A DNA stretch of 9,584 bases, taken from positions 1-9,584 of the forward strand of contig JACQRA010000041.1 in the NCBI GenBank assembly GCA_016206725.1, written 5' to 3'. Position numbers and translations under genes: made by a program. Below are positions 1-6,345 of this stretch, one piece after another. The notes below the pieces were generated by a model. It was not told where the DNA came from, did not search any database, and worked only from the letters and a program-made list of their open reading frames with translations. Positions within the stretch are counted from its first letter, which is position 1. The number at the start of each line of letters is the position of its first letter. Source of the stretch: Candidatus Omnitrophota bacterium (GTDB taxonomy: Bacteria > Omnitrophota > Gorgyraeia > Aquiviventales > Aquiviventaceae).

Positions 1-1
1 C

Positions 2-58
2 TTTATAGACGGGGCAGAGGCGTCTGAGAACCGTGCCAGTGCGATAGGGTGGCCTTAG
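2..58 (+). CDS. Possible C-terminal tail of an upstream gene (partial)
   Basis: Frame 2 is open from the left edge to a TAG at 56-58 and would supply about 18 residues ending in Ile-Gly-Trp-Pro. The frame is followed by hairpins and a strong plus-strand terminator (115-150), which suits the end of an upstream plus-strand gene. Eighteen codons are too few to identify a family, and the open frame could be chance. Low confidence. Confidence 0.25.
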   Translation, partial: FIDGAEASENRASAIGWP

Positions 59-75
59 TTGCCGAAGCTTCTGAG

Positions 76-107
76 GGCGCTTTGGCGCCTAATCGGCCTC
101 CCAGGCC
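76..107 (+). other. Two small hairpins upstream of the terminator
   Basis: GGCGC (76-80) pairs with GCGCC (85-89) around the loop TTTG. GGCCT (95-99) pairs with AGGCC (103-107) around CCC. Together with the terminator stem at 115-144 they make three consecutive stem-loops in the noncoding gap. They may strengthen termination or be remnants of a palindromic repeat. No protein is evident in this stretch. Confidence 0.45.
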
Positions 108-114
108 TTATCCT

Positions 115-150
115 GGTGTCAGATACCGTATGGTGTCTGACACCTTTTTT
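115..150 (+). terminator. Strong Rho-independent terminator
   Basis: GGTGTCAGATACC (115-127) pairs with GGTGTCTGACACC (132-144) as a 13-bp stem with one T-G wobble and a GTAT loop. A run of six T follows (145-150). This is a textbook intrinsic terminator for transcription arriving from the left edge. The T-run is only on the plus-strand side, so it acts in one direction. Confidence 0.85.
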
Positions 151-160
151 GTTCCTCCGT

Positions 161-169
161 TGGTATAAT
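161..169 (+). promoter_or_regulatory. Extended -10 promoter of the TauE-family gene
   Basis: A consensus TATAAT (164-169) is preceded by TGG (161-163), the TGn extended -10 element. No -35 of reasonable quality lies 16-18 bases upstream, where the terminator stem ends. The usual start site 7 bases downstream is the A of the ATG at 176, so the mRNA may be leaderless. No Shine-Dalgarno sequence precedes that ATG, which agrees with this. Confidence 0.6.
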
Positions 170-175
170 ACGGTC

Positions 176-922
176 ATGGCAACCGCCTCGCTGCTTCTCT
201 TTCTGGCCTGGGCCTTTGTCGCCGAAGTGATCGGGACGATGGCGGGCTTCGGCGCCGCGACGGTTCTGACACCGATCGCCAGCCTGTTCATGGATATCAA
301 AACCGCGATCGCGGTCGTGGCATGCTTTCATCTGTTCGGCAACGCCTCGCGCATCATGTTCTTCCACCGGCACATCAATTGGAACATGGTCGTTCGCTTC
401 GGTCTGCCCGGGATCGCCCTGTCATTCATCGGGGCCCAGATCGCTGCATGGCTTTCCGCCGATTCGCTGCGTCTTGTCCTGGGCGGTTTCTTGGTCCTCT
501 ATGCTCTTGCTGAAGCGTTCCGCGCCACCGCCCTCCGTGTGCCGGCGACGACGCCCACATTGCTCATCGGAGGGATAGGCTCAGGCTTCGTTGCAGGGGT
601 GATCGGGACCGGCGGAGCGATCCGCTCCGCGTGTCTGTTGGCGTTTGGCCTCCCGAAGGAGGCGTACATCGGAACGTCAGCGGTGATCGCGTTGTGTGTC
701 GATGCGACCCGTGTGCCGGTGTATCTGACGCAGCAGTTCATTCCATCCTTACTCGTTCCCGTGATGTGGAGCTTGACCGTGGTGGCCTTCAGCGGGTCGT
801 TTGTTGGACAATGGCTGGTTCGGCGGATCTCCCCTGCGTGGTTTAAACGCTTCGTGTTGGCGATGCTCTTGGTGATGGGCGTGAAGTTGCTGATCGACGG
901 CGTGCCGGGGGTGACGCGATGA
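176..922 (+). CDS. TauE/SafE-family membrane transporter (sulfite/anion exporter-like permease)
   Basis: This 248-residue integral membrane protein has about eight hydrophobic segments and the two-fold pseudo-repeat typical of the TauE/SafE (UPF0721) family. The first glycine-rich half-repeat reads roughly GFGAATVLTPIASL. The second reads GGIGSGFVAGVIGTGGAIRS followed by GTSAVIALCVDATR. Family members are thought to export sulfite, sulfoacetate or other small anions across the inner membrane, but the substrate cannot be read from sequence. The ATG at 176 is chosen because it follows a perfect extended -10 and because the family begins at a hydrophobic segment. The frame stays open back to a TTG at 59, but that extension would be translated through a terminator hairpin. 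The stop codon overlaps the next ATG (ATGA), so the two genes are probably translated together. Confidence 0.85.
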   Translation: MATASLLLFLAWAFVAEVIGTMAGFGAATVLTPIASLFMDIKTAIAVVACFHLFGNASRIMFFHRHINWNMVVRFGLPGIALSFIGAQIAAWLSADSLRLVLGGFLVLYALAEAFRATALRVPATTPTLLIGGIGSGFVAGVIGTGGAIRSACLLAFGLPKEAYIGTSAVIALCVDATRVPVYLTQQFIPSLLVPVMWSLTVVAFSGSFVGQWLVRRISPAWFKRFVLAMLLVMGVKLLIDGVPGVTR

Positions 923-1569
923 GACGGGCGTTCATAGGGCTTGGAGTGTTAGGTGTCTGGGTCAGCGTCGCCACGGTATTGGCGGGGTTTGTCCAACCAT
1001 GGGCGTCGATCGACGTGAAATATCGTGATGTGGCACGCGACGTGACAGGAGCTGTGGACGCCGTGGCCCAGGAGGCCGGCCTGGGCGATGTGCTCGCCTC
1101 ACTCTCGAAGCGCGTGGGGCGCATTGCGGTCTCCGTCAAACAGGGGACGGAGACCATCGCCGGGGAACTACCTGACCTCTCCACCATTCCCACCGAGATC
1201 AGCGGGGCGGACATCCCACGCTTGGCCAATCGGAAGGATGCCCACGTCGTCCTCGCGTTAGCCGAGATGTGGACCGGCCACCGTGAACTTGGCACGAAGA
1301 GCTATGTGGTCTATCTCATCCCTGGGTTGGTCCTGCTGGCCGGCGTTTTGGTCACGGTCTTTCGGGGCGCACGGTGGCTCTGTGTCCTTGTCGGGTTGAC
1401 GGTGTTGGCGATCGCCGGATTCGCGGGCTGGAAAATCTCGACGACGCACACCGACACCTTACTGGTGGCCATCACGATCGAACCGGGACTGTGGCGTGTG
1501 TGCTGGGGCTACGCCGGGTTTGGTCTCTCCGCGCTCCTGCTTGCCTTGACCGCGTCCACGCGCCTATAA
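919..1569 (+). CDS. Unknown multi-pass membrane protein, coupled to the TauE-family gene
   Basis: I do not recognise the family of this 216-residue protein. It starts with a membrane segment or uncleaved signal (residues about 4-24). A hydrophilic stretch of about 100 residues follows, probably outside the cytoplasm, with Ala/Val-rich helical parts and no cysteine pairs or obvious catalytic motif. Three more hydrophobic segments lie near residues 132-150, 154-173 and 193-212. Topology is therefore one N-terminal anchor, a loop domain and a three-helix C-terminal bundle. Its ATG lies inside the TauE-gene stop (ATGA overlap), so the two are likely co-expressed and may act together, for example as an accessory subunit. 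The stop TAA lies inside the -10 box of the downstream tRNA promoter. Confidence 0.75.
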   Translation: MRRAFIGLGVLGVWVSVATVLAGFVQPWASIDVKYRDVARDVTGAVDAVAQEAGLGDVLASLSKRVGRIAVSVKQGTETIAGELPDLSTIPTEISGADIPRLANRKDAHVVLALAEMWTGHRELGTKSYVVYLIPGLVLLAGVLVTVFRGARWLCVLVGLTVLAIAGFAGWKISTTHTDTLLVAITIEPGLWRVCWGYAGFGLSALLLALTASTRL

Positions 1570-1570
1570 T
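1541..1570 (+). promoter_or_regulatory. Promoter of the tRNA pair
   Basis: The -10 TATAAT (1565-1570) is consensus and overlaps the stop of the preceding gene. A -35-like TTGCCT (1541-1546, four of six consensus bases) lies 18 bp upstream within the coding region. The predicted start is near 1577, about 19 bases before tRNA-Phe. The position suggests independent, constitutive expression of the tRNAs. Confidence 0.6.
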
Positions 1571-1595
1571 GCTCCGTCCTCTATCCGATCATACC

Positions 1596-1668
1596 GCCGG
1601 GTTAGCTCAGGTAGTAGAGCACACGGCTGAAAACCGTGGTGTCCCCAGCGCAAGTCTGGGACCCGGCG
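1596..1668 (+). tRNA. tRNA-Phe (anticodon GAA) with non-canonical D- and T-loops
   Basis: The cloverleaf is complete. Acceptor GCCGGGT/ACCCGGC is perfect and the D stem is GCTC/GAGC. The anticodon stem is CACGG/CCGTG with loop CTGAAAA (anticodon GAA, 1629-1631). The variable region is GTGTC and the T stem is CCCAG/CTGGG. All stems pair, yet the elbow is unusual. The D-loop AGGTAGTA (1609-1616) has A where G18 should be. The T-loop CGCAAGT (1649-1655) has C and G at positions 54 and 55 in place of TT, while G19, C56 and A58 remain. The discriminator is G, not the usual A of tRNA-Phe, and CCA is not encoded. Intact stems argue against a decaying pseudogene, but altered function is possible. Confidence 0.85.
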
Positions 1669-1678
1669 CCTTTTTCTC

Positions 1679-1750
1679 GCCGGTGTGGCTCAATGGTAGA
1701 GCAGCGCTTTCGTAAAGCGCGGGTTGGAGGTTCGATTCCTCTCACCGGCT
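1679..1750 (+). tRNA. tRNA-Thr (anticodon CGT)
   Basis: The cloverleaf is complete. Acceptor GCCGGTG/CACCGGC is perfect, the D stem is GCTC/GAGC and the D-loop AATGGTA contains GG. Anticodon stem GCGCT/AGCGC encloses loop TTCGTAA with anticodon CGT (1711-1713), reading ACG threonine codons. T stem GGAGG/CCTCT has one G-T pair, and the T-loop TTCGATT is canonical. G1-C72 and C2-G71 match threonine identity. It follows tRNA-Phe by 10 bases and probably shares its transcript. CCA is not encoded. Confidence 0.95.
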
Positions 1751-1788
1751 TTTTATTCTTTTTAGCAGCCAGCGGGGTCACCGGCTTT
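1742..1788 (+). repeat. Direct repeat of the tRNA-Thr 3' end
   Basis: TCACCGGCTTT occurs at 1742-1752, as the 3' end of tRNA-Thr plus trailing T, and again at 1778-1788. It is the pattern left when an element uses a tRNA 3' end as an attachment site, but the copies are only 36 bases apart with nothing between them. The second copy can also form part of a weak stem followed by a T-rich tract, so it may instead be a duplicated tRNA terminator. Confidence 0.4.
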
Positions 1789-1800
1789 CTTCTGTATTGA

Positions 1801-2817
1801 ATGCGTCGTGTCCTGTTGTTCCTTAGCGCGGTTCTGATCGCGCTGCTCAGTGCCGAATGGCTGGTGCGCCTGCGGGTTCCGTACAACGTCTATGGCTGGA
1901 CCCGGCAGATCGCTCAAGAAACGATCTCGATGCCCTCACCCACTCTTGGCTACGTGAATCGGCCAGGGGCCTCAGTGCGTTTTCGCAACAAGGAGTTTGA
2001 CACGCACGTCACGATCAATTCCCGAGGCTTGAGGGATCGCGAGTATCCGTATGAGGAATCGAATCCCTTTCGCATCGTGGTCTTGGGAGATTCATTTGCC
2101 TTTGGGTGGGGCGTGGAGCAGGCGGAGTGCGTGACCGAGGTGCTCGAGGAACGATATCTTCAGGGGACGGACGTGATCAACCTCTCGGTATCGGGTTACG
2201 GCACACTCCAAGAGCTGCGCCTCTTTCAGGAAGATGGGGTGAAGTATCATCCCGATCTCGTCCTTGTGTTGTGGTTCTCCAATGACTTGGACGAACGCAT
2301 CCCCGAGGTCTATTTCCACAACGGCCGCATGTCCGAGGTAGACCTTCCTCGAACCCGATGGAGCAAGCACCTGCGACTCTGGTTGCTGCGGCACTCCTAT
2401 GCCTTCACCTTGCTGCGCGAGACGCGCAACGACCTGAATCGCCGCTGGTTTAAGCGCCGCCCCTCCATCGCAGAAGCGGCCTCACGCGACGAAGACGATT
2501 GGCGCCTGATGCGCGGGTGGCTCACGGAGCTGCGCGACAGCGCAGGGGCACACGGCGCGACGCTGATGGTGGTGGGGATTCCAGACAAGGGCCGATTCGT
2601 CGTCAACGAACCCCTCCGGACTCTTCTCGATGAGTTGACGGTTGCCTACGAAGATTTGGGAGGGGCGTTCGCGTCATTGCCGGAGGCGGATCGTCGTCGA
2701 GTGTATTTCCCGCTGGATGATCACTGGGCCGCGTATGGACATGATGCCGCGGCTCGGTTCATCGCGCAGGCGCTGCGCGTCAAGGGGCTCATTCCTGAGG
2801 AGCGCCTTCGCTCCTAG
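1801..2817 (+). CDS. Membrane-anchored SGNH/GDSL-family hydrolase
   Basis: The 338-residue protein has an N-terminal membrane anchor or signal (residues about 4-22), then an SGNH-hydrolase fold. Block I is VVLGDSFAFGWG with the likely nucleophile Ser98. The block II glycine lies in VINLSVSGYG and the block III asparagine in WFSND. The C-terminal FPLDDHWAAYGH supplies Asp306 and His308 in the D-x-H-W arrangement seen in AlgX/AlgJ-like and related acyl esterases. The family acts as esterases or acetyltransferases on polysaccharides, lipids or cell-envelope glycans, and the anchor puts the domain outside the cytoplasmic membrane. The exact substrate cannot be inferred. No clear Shine-Dalgarno precedes the ATG at 1801, and no better start is present. 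The bifunctional aldolase/dehydrogenase starts 5 bases after the stop. Confidence 0.85.
   Translation: MRRVLLFLSAVLIALLSAEWLVRLRVPYNVYGWTRQIAQETISMPSPTLGYVNRPGASVRFRNKEFDTHVTINSRGLRDREYPYEESNPFRIVVLGDSFAFGWGVEQAECVTEVLEERYLQGTDVINLSVSGYGTLQELRLFQEDGVKYHPDLVLVLWFSNDLDERIPEVYFHNGRMSEVDLPRTRWSKHLRLWLLRHSYAFTLLRETRNDLNRRWFKRRPSIAEAASRDEDDWRLMRGWLTELRDSAGAHGATLMVVGIPDKGRFVVNEPLRTLLDELTVAYEDLGGAFASLPEADRRRVYFPLDDHWAAYGHDAAARFIAQALRVKGLIPEERLRS
2799..2814 (+). other. Hairpin across the gene junction
   Basis: GGAGCG (2799-2804) pairs with CGCTCC (2809-2814) around CCTT. It ends directly at the TAG of the hydrolase gene and 8 bases before the next ATG. It encloses the only GGAG-like motif upstream of that start, so re-initiation by ribosomes finishing the first gene may be needed. 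It encodes ordinary residues of the upstream protein and could be coincidental. Confidence 0.4.
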
Positions 2818-2822
2818 CCGAC

Positions 2823-4901
2823 ATGCGCAGTCGTTGGAATATCCGACAAACTCCTGCTGATCCGTTAGAGGCGCTGGCCTATCGTTCACGGCTCATCGGC
2901 GACGAGGAGACCCTCGGACTCTTCGGCGGTGGCAACACGTCCACGAAGGCCACGTGTCCCGATCTGTTCGGACACCCTGAGCCGGTCTTGTGGGTGAAGG
3001 GAAGCGGCGCAGATTTGAAAGGCTGTGAGCCTCGCCATTTCGCCGCGCTGCGACTCGCCCCATTGCGGGCGCTGGCCCGACGCGCCGCCATGAGCGATGA
3101 GGCGATGGTGGACGTCTTGGAGCGCTGCCTCATCCATCCGAAATCCCCTCGTCCGTCGGTGGAAACCCTCCTGCATGCTTTCATTCCCGAACACGATATT
3201 GATCATACTCACGCCGATGCGATTCTCGCCTTAGCCAATACCGATCGCGGCGCGCCTCTGGTGCGCACGGTTCTGGGCGATCGTCTGATCTGGATTCCGT
3301 ATCTCCAACCCGGCTTTGCGCTCTCCAAGCGGGTCTTCGACGCCTATCAACGATCACCTGGGTCGCATGGGGCGGTACTGGAGCAGCACGGCTTGATCAC
3401 CTGGGGGTCGGATGGTCAAACGAGCTACCGGCGTACCGTACATTACGTCACACTGGCTGAACGGTATCTGGCGAGGCAGCGACGGCGCCGCCGGTGGTCC
3501 GCCTCGCGTGACACGACGTTACCGGACGGGCGGCGGATGGCGTGGTTGCGTCAGTGGTTACCGGCGATTCGACGGACCATCAGTCAGTCCAAGCGGATGT
3601 GTTTGACATACGATGACAGTCCTGAGGTGCTGGAGTTCGTGAATGCTTCACGCATGCCGCAGCTCGCCTCAATCGGCCCGGCGACTCCCGATCACATGTT
3701 GCGCACCAAACGCCTGCCGCTCATTGTTCAGAATAGGGAGGACGTCGTCGCACAGCTTGCACGTTACGCGGCCTCCCACGCACGGTATTTCCAACGGTAT
3801 CACCATCAGGACCAGACGATGCTCGATCCGTATCCGCGGGTCATCTTGGTTCCTCGCGTGGGCATGTTGACCACGGGCAAAGATGCGACCGAGACGGCGA
3901 TGGTTGCGACCATCTACAAGCACGCCATGGCGATCATACGAAACGCCTCGAGTGTCGGACGGTACACCTCGGTATCCGAGCGGGAGGCGTTTGGGGTGGA
4001 ATACTGGCCGCTTGAACTCTATAAGCTCTCGCTGGCTCCTGCCGAGGCGGAGTTGTCTCGTCTCGTGGGTTTGGTGACCGGTGCGGTCGGTGGCATCGGG
4101 CGCGGCATCGCGCAGATGCTGGTTGATCGCGGCGCGTCGGTCGTGGTGACGGACCTCCAGCCCGAGGCGGTTGTCGCTTTGGCGCAGGAGATCAATCAGC
4201 GCGCCGGACGTCGGTCACCGCCTCCGGCGGGGTCCCGCCTTCCACCGCGAAAAGTCGAGGTGGCGGGACGGGCGCTCGGCGTGGTGATGGACGTCACACA
4301 GGAGGAGAGCGTTGAGCGAGCGATGGATGAGACGATCCGCGCCTTCGGAGGGATCGATTTTCTTGTCTCGAACGCGGGCATCGCAACAGTCTCCTCGATT
4401 GACCGGCTTTCCCGTGAGGCGTGGGAGCGCAGTCTCGCCGTCAACGCCACAGGACATTTTCTTGTGGCGCGCAGCGTGGTGCGGTGGTTGCGGGCGCAAG
4501 GGTTAGGCGGAGCCTTGGTGTTCATCGCCTCAAAGAACGTCCCGGCTCCCGGCAAGGAGTTTGGCGCGTACAGCGCCGCGAAAGCCGCAGAGACCCAGCT
4601 GGCCCGCATCCTGGCGATTGAAAACGGCGAGCACGGCGTCCGCGTGAACATCGTCCACCCCGATGGGGTCTTTGACGGATCGGGGCTCTGGAAGACCATC
4701 GGGCCGGATCGCGCCAAAACGTATCGCTTGCCCCCTGATCAACTGGAGGCGTACTACCAACAGCGGAATTTGTTAAAAGCCCGCGTGACACCCTCCGATG
4801 TCGCTGAGGCGGTCTGCTTCCTCCTCTCGCAGCGCTCAGCCAAAACCACCGGCTGCGTGCTGACCGTGGACGGCGGATTGCGGGAGGCGTTTCCCCGATG
4901 A
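2823..4901 (+). CDS. Bifunctional class II aldolase / short-chain dehydrogenase
   Basis: The 692-residue fusion protein has two catalytic halves. Residues about 1-400 are a class II aldolase/adducin domain (RhaD/FucA type). It shows LFGGGNTSTK, WVKGSGADL, the metal-ligand pair His128 and His130 in DHTHADA, and His189 in LEQHG. Residues about 415-692 are a short-chain dehydrogenase with nucleotide loop TGAVGGIG (from Thr419), Asn517-Ala-Gly and the catalytic triad Ser570, Tyr583 and Lys587. Characterised relatives cleave rhamnulose-1-phosphate and oxidise the lactaldehyde product, but many members are of unknown substrate. No rhamnose genes are nearby, so only a general sugar-phosphate or hydroxy-aldehyde role is supported. 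The start matches the usual family N-terminus. An extra Pro/Arg-rich segment (residues about 462-481) is encoded by palindromic DNA. Confidence 0.9.
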   Translation: MRSRWNIRQTPADPLEALAYRSRLIGDEETLGLFGGGNTSTKATCPDLFGHPEPVLWVKGSGADLKGCEPRHFAALRLAPLRALARRAAMSDEAMVDVLERCLIHPKSPRPSVETLLHAFIPEHDIDHTHADAILALANTDRGAPLVRTVLGDRLIWIPYLQPGFALSKRVFDAYQRSPGSHGAVLEQHGLITWGSDGQTSYRRTVHYVTLAERYLARQRRRRRWSASRDTTLPDGRRMAWLRQWLPAIRRTISQSKRMCLTYDDSPEVLEFVNASRMPQLASIGPATPDHMLRTKRLPLIVQNREDVVAQLARYAASHARYFQRYHHQDQTMLDPYPRVILVPRVGMLTTGKDATETAMVATIYKHAMAIIRNASSVGRYTSVSEREAFGVEYWPLELYKLSLAPAEAELSRLVGLVTGAVGGIGRGIAQMLVDRGASVVVTDLQPEAVVALAQEINQRAGRRSPPPAGSRLPPRKVEVAGRALGVVMDVTQEESVERAMDETIRAFGGIDFLVSNAGIATVSSIDRLSREAWERSLAVNATGHFLVARSVVRWLRAQGLGGALVFIASKNVPAPGKEFGAYSAAKAAETQLARILAIENGEHGVRVNIVHPDGVFDGSGLWKTIGPDRAKTYRLPPDQLEAYYQQRNLLKARVTPSDVAEAVCFLLSQRSAKTTGCVLTVDGGLREAFPR
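4226..4269 (+). repeat. Palindromic DNA inside the dehydrogenase domain
   Basis: GGCGGG (4226-4231) faces CCCGCC (4234-4239), and GTCCCGCC (4232-4239) pairs with GGCGGGAC (4262-4269). CCACC (4242-4246) can alternatively pair with GGTGG (4259-4263). The stretch lies in frame and encodes a Pro/Arg-rich linker between the ADP-binding region and the conserved VVMDV strand, where family members normally have a short loop. This looks like an in-frame palindromic insertion. Confidence 0.5.
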
Positions 4902-5045
4902 GGTGGGGGTCAAGTTTGACAGGGCCTGTCGCTGCGCGACCCCGCTGTCCTCGCCGCGCCGCAGCCTATCGCGCGTCGTCGGCTGCGGGCAGCGGGGGCC
5001 TCCGCTCCGCGTCACCCCTCAACTGAGGACAGTGCCCCCATCTTC
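4902..5045. repeat. Hairpin-rich noncoding spacer between convergent genes, MITE/REP-like
   Basis: The spacer separates the stops of the aldolase/dehydrogenase gene and trpB. TGGGGG (4904-4909) and CCCCCA (5035-5040) form terminal inverted repeats. Just inside are the small palindromes GTCAA-GT-TTGAC (4909-4920) and CCTCA-AC-TGAGG (5017-5028). Interior hairpins are GACAGG-G-CCTGTC (4918-4930), CCGCAGCC (4959-4966) with GGCTGCGG (4981-4988), and AGCGG (4991-4995) with CCGCT (5002-5006). No convincing open frame is present. It probably also works as a two-way transcription end. Resemblance to a small mobile palindromic element is inference. Confidence 0.5.
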
Positions 5046-6260
5046 TCAAGCTTTCTCCAGATACCTTGCTATTGTCTCCACGTCTTTATCCCCTCGACCC
5101 GACAGGCCGAGAATGATGAGCTGCCGTTTCGGCAAGCGCTTCGCGATCTGTTGGAGATAGCCGATGGCATGGGCCGGCTCAAGCGCAGGGATGATTCCCT
5201 CGGTTCGTGACAACAGGTGGAAGCCGTCGAGCGCTGTGCGATCCGTCACCGCCACGTACCTCGCGCGGCCAGTGCGTTGATAGAACGCATGCTCCGGCCC
5301 CACCCCGGGATAATCGAGCCCTGCGGCGATCGAGCGGGTCTCCAAGATCTGCCCATGACGATCTTGCAGGACGAGGCTGCGCGCTCCGTGCAAGATGCCC
5401 GGGCTGCCTTTCACCAGCGTGGCTGCGTGCTCACCCGGACGCAGGCCTCTCCCACCGGCTTCCACCCCGATCATGCGCACCCGCCGATCCTTGACGAATG
5501 GCGTAAACAGTCCGATGGCGTTCGACCCGCCCCCCACACAGGCGATCAGCTCATCCGGCAATCGCCCCTCACGCTGCAGGATTTGCCGTCGCGCTTCACG
5601 GCCGATAACCGATTGAAACTCACGCACCATCAGGGGGTATGGATGCGGGCCGACCACTGAGCCGAGACAATAATAGGTTGTGCGGACGTTCGTCACCCAA
5701 TCGCGAAGGGCTTCATTGCACGCATCTTTCAATGTCTTGGTCCCGCTGGTTACCGGAATCACCCGAGCACCCAGCAGACGCATCCGCACGACATTCAATG
5801 CCTGCCGCCTCGTATCCTCTTCCCCCATGAAGACATCGCATTGCAGCCCAAAATGCGCCGCGACGGTCGCTGTCGCCACCCCGTGTTGGCCGGCGCCGGT
5901 CTCCGCGATGATGCGTCGCTTGCCCATCCGCACGGCCAACAGCGCCTGGCCGATGGCGTTGTTGATCTTATGGGCGCCGGTATGGAGCAGATCCTCGCGC
6001 TTCAGGTACACACGAATGCCACCGAGGGTCTTGCTGAGCCGCTTGGCGAAGTACAACGGGGTCGGACGGCCTGCATACTGTCGAAGATAGCTATCCAATT
6101 CCCGTCGGAAGGCGGCATCGCGCTGCGCCTGGTGAAAGGCTGACTCCAGCTCATCGAGCGCGGCCATCAAGGTTTCCGGCACGAACTTCCCTCCGAACGG
6201 GCCGAAGTGACCCGTGCGATCCGGACCGATCAATTGGCGGAAATTCCGACGAGGCGACAT
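5046..6260 (-). CDS. trpB: Tryptophan synthase beta subunit
   Basis: The 404-residue protein is a standard-length TrpB1. It opens with FGPFGGKFVPETLM, and Lys98 in LLHTGAHKINNA is the PLP Schiff-base lysine. ETGAGQHGVATA carries the catalytic glutamate, GGGSNAIG is the phosphate-binding loop, and LSGRGDKD lies at the C-terminus. It joins indole and serine to make tryptophan in the cytoplasm, normally together with TrpA. No trpA or other trp gene adjoins it here: the downstream neighbour is convergent and the upstream gene is an ornithine cyclodeaminase-family enzyme. The ATG at 6260 is preferred over a TTG at 6299, because it matches the family start and has a weak AGAAG a few bases upstream. 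That ATG can be partly masked by a small ACATA/TATGT hairpin. Confidence 0.97.
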   Translation of the reverse strand: MSPRRNFRQLIGPDRTGHFGPFGGKFVPETLMAALDELESAFHQAQRDAAFRRELDSYLRQYAGRPTPLYFAKRLSKTLGGIRVYLKREDLLHTGAHKINNAIGQALLAVRMGKRRIIAETGAGQHGVATATVAAHFGLQCDVFMGEEDTRRQALNVVRMRLLGARVIPVTSGTKTLKDACNEALRDWVTNVRTTYYCLGSVVGPHPYPLMVREFQSVIGREARRQILQREGRLPDELIACVGGGSNAIGLFTPFVKDRRVRMIGVEAGGRGLRPGEHAATLVKGSPGILHGARSLVLQDRHGQILETRSIAAGLDYPGVGPEHAFYQRTGRARYVAVTDRTALDGFHLLSRTEGIIPALEPAHAIGYLQQIAKRLPKRQLIILGLSGRGDKDVETIARYLEKA

Positions 6261-6270
6261 AGAACTTCTT

Positions 6271-6299
6271 ATGTTAGCGGAAACCCTACGACTGGTCAA
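6271..6299 (-). promoter_or_regulatory. Candidate trpB promoter
   Basis: On the minus strand TTGACC (6294-6299, five of six -35 bases) is followed after 17 bp by TAACAT (6271-6276, four of six -10 bases). The predicted start is only a few bases before the trpB ATG at 6260, giving a very short leader. It would allow trpB to be expressed apart from the upstream genes. No leader peptide or T-box is visible in this gap. Confidence 0.4.
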
Positions 6300-6310
6300 A
6301 CCAACAACGA

Positions 6311-6345
6311 GTTAGAAGCTGGAAGTTAGAAGCGAGAAGTTGAAA
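6311..6345. repeat. Heptanucleotide tandem repeat (five units) at a gene end
   Basis: Five degenerate 7-base units occur in a row: GTTAGAA, GCTGGAA, GTTAGAA, GCGAGAA and GTTGAAA. The array covers the last codons and the TAA stop of the ornithine cyclodeaminase-family gene and continues into the gap before trpB. It resembles the short tandemly repeated heptanucleotides described in cyanobacteria. Two related arrays lie at 8470-8504 and 8524-8554. Confidence 0.7.

Noticed and set aside
59..175. 39-codon N-terminal extension of the TauE-family protein from a TTG
   Set aside because: It would be translated across a strong terminator and upstream of the promoter. The family start and the promoter both favour the ATG at 176.
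4196..4717. Minus-strand open frame of 173 codons inside the aldolase/dehydrogenase gene
   Set aside because: It is antisense to the conserved dehydrogenase motifs and has no recognisable domain of its own.
4903..5160. Plus-strand frame of 85 codons after the fusion gene
   Set aside because: It crosses the hairpin-rich spacer and the antisense end of trpB and has no protein-like features.
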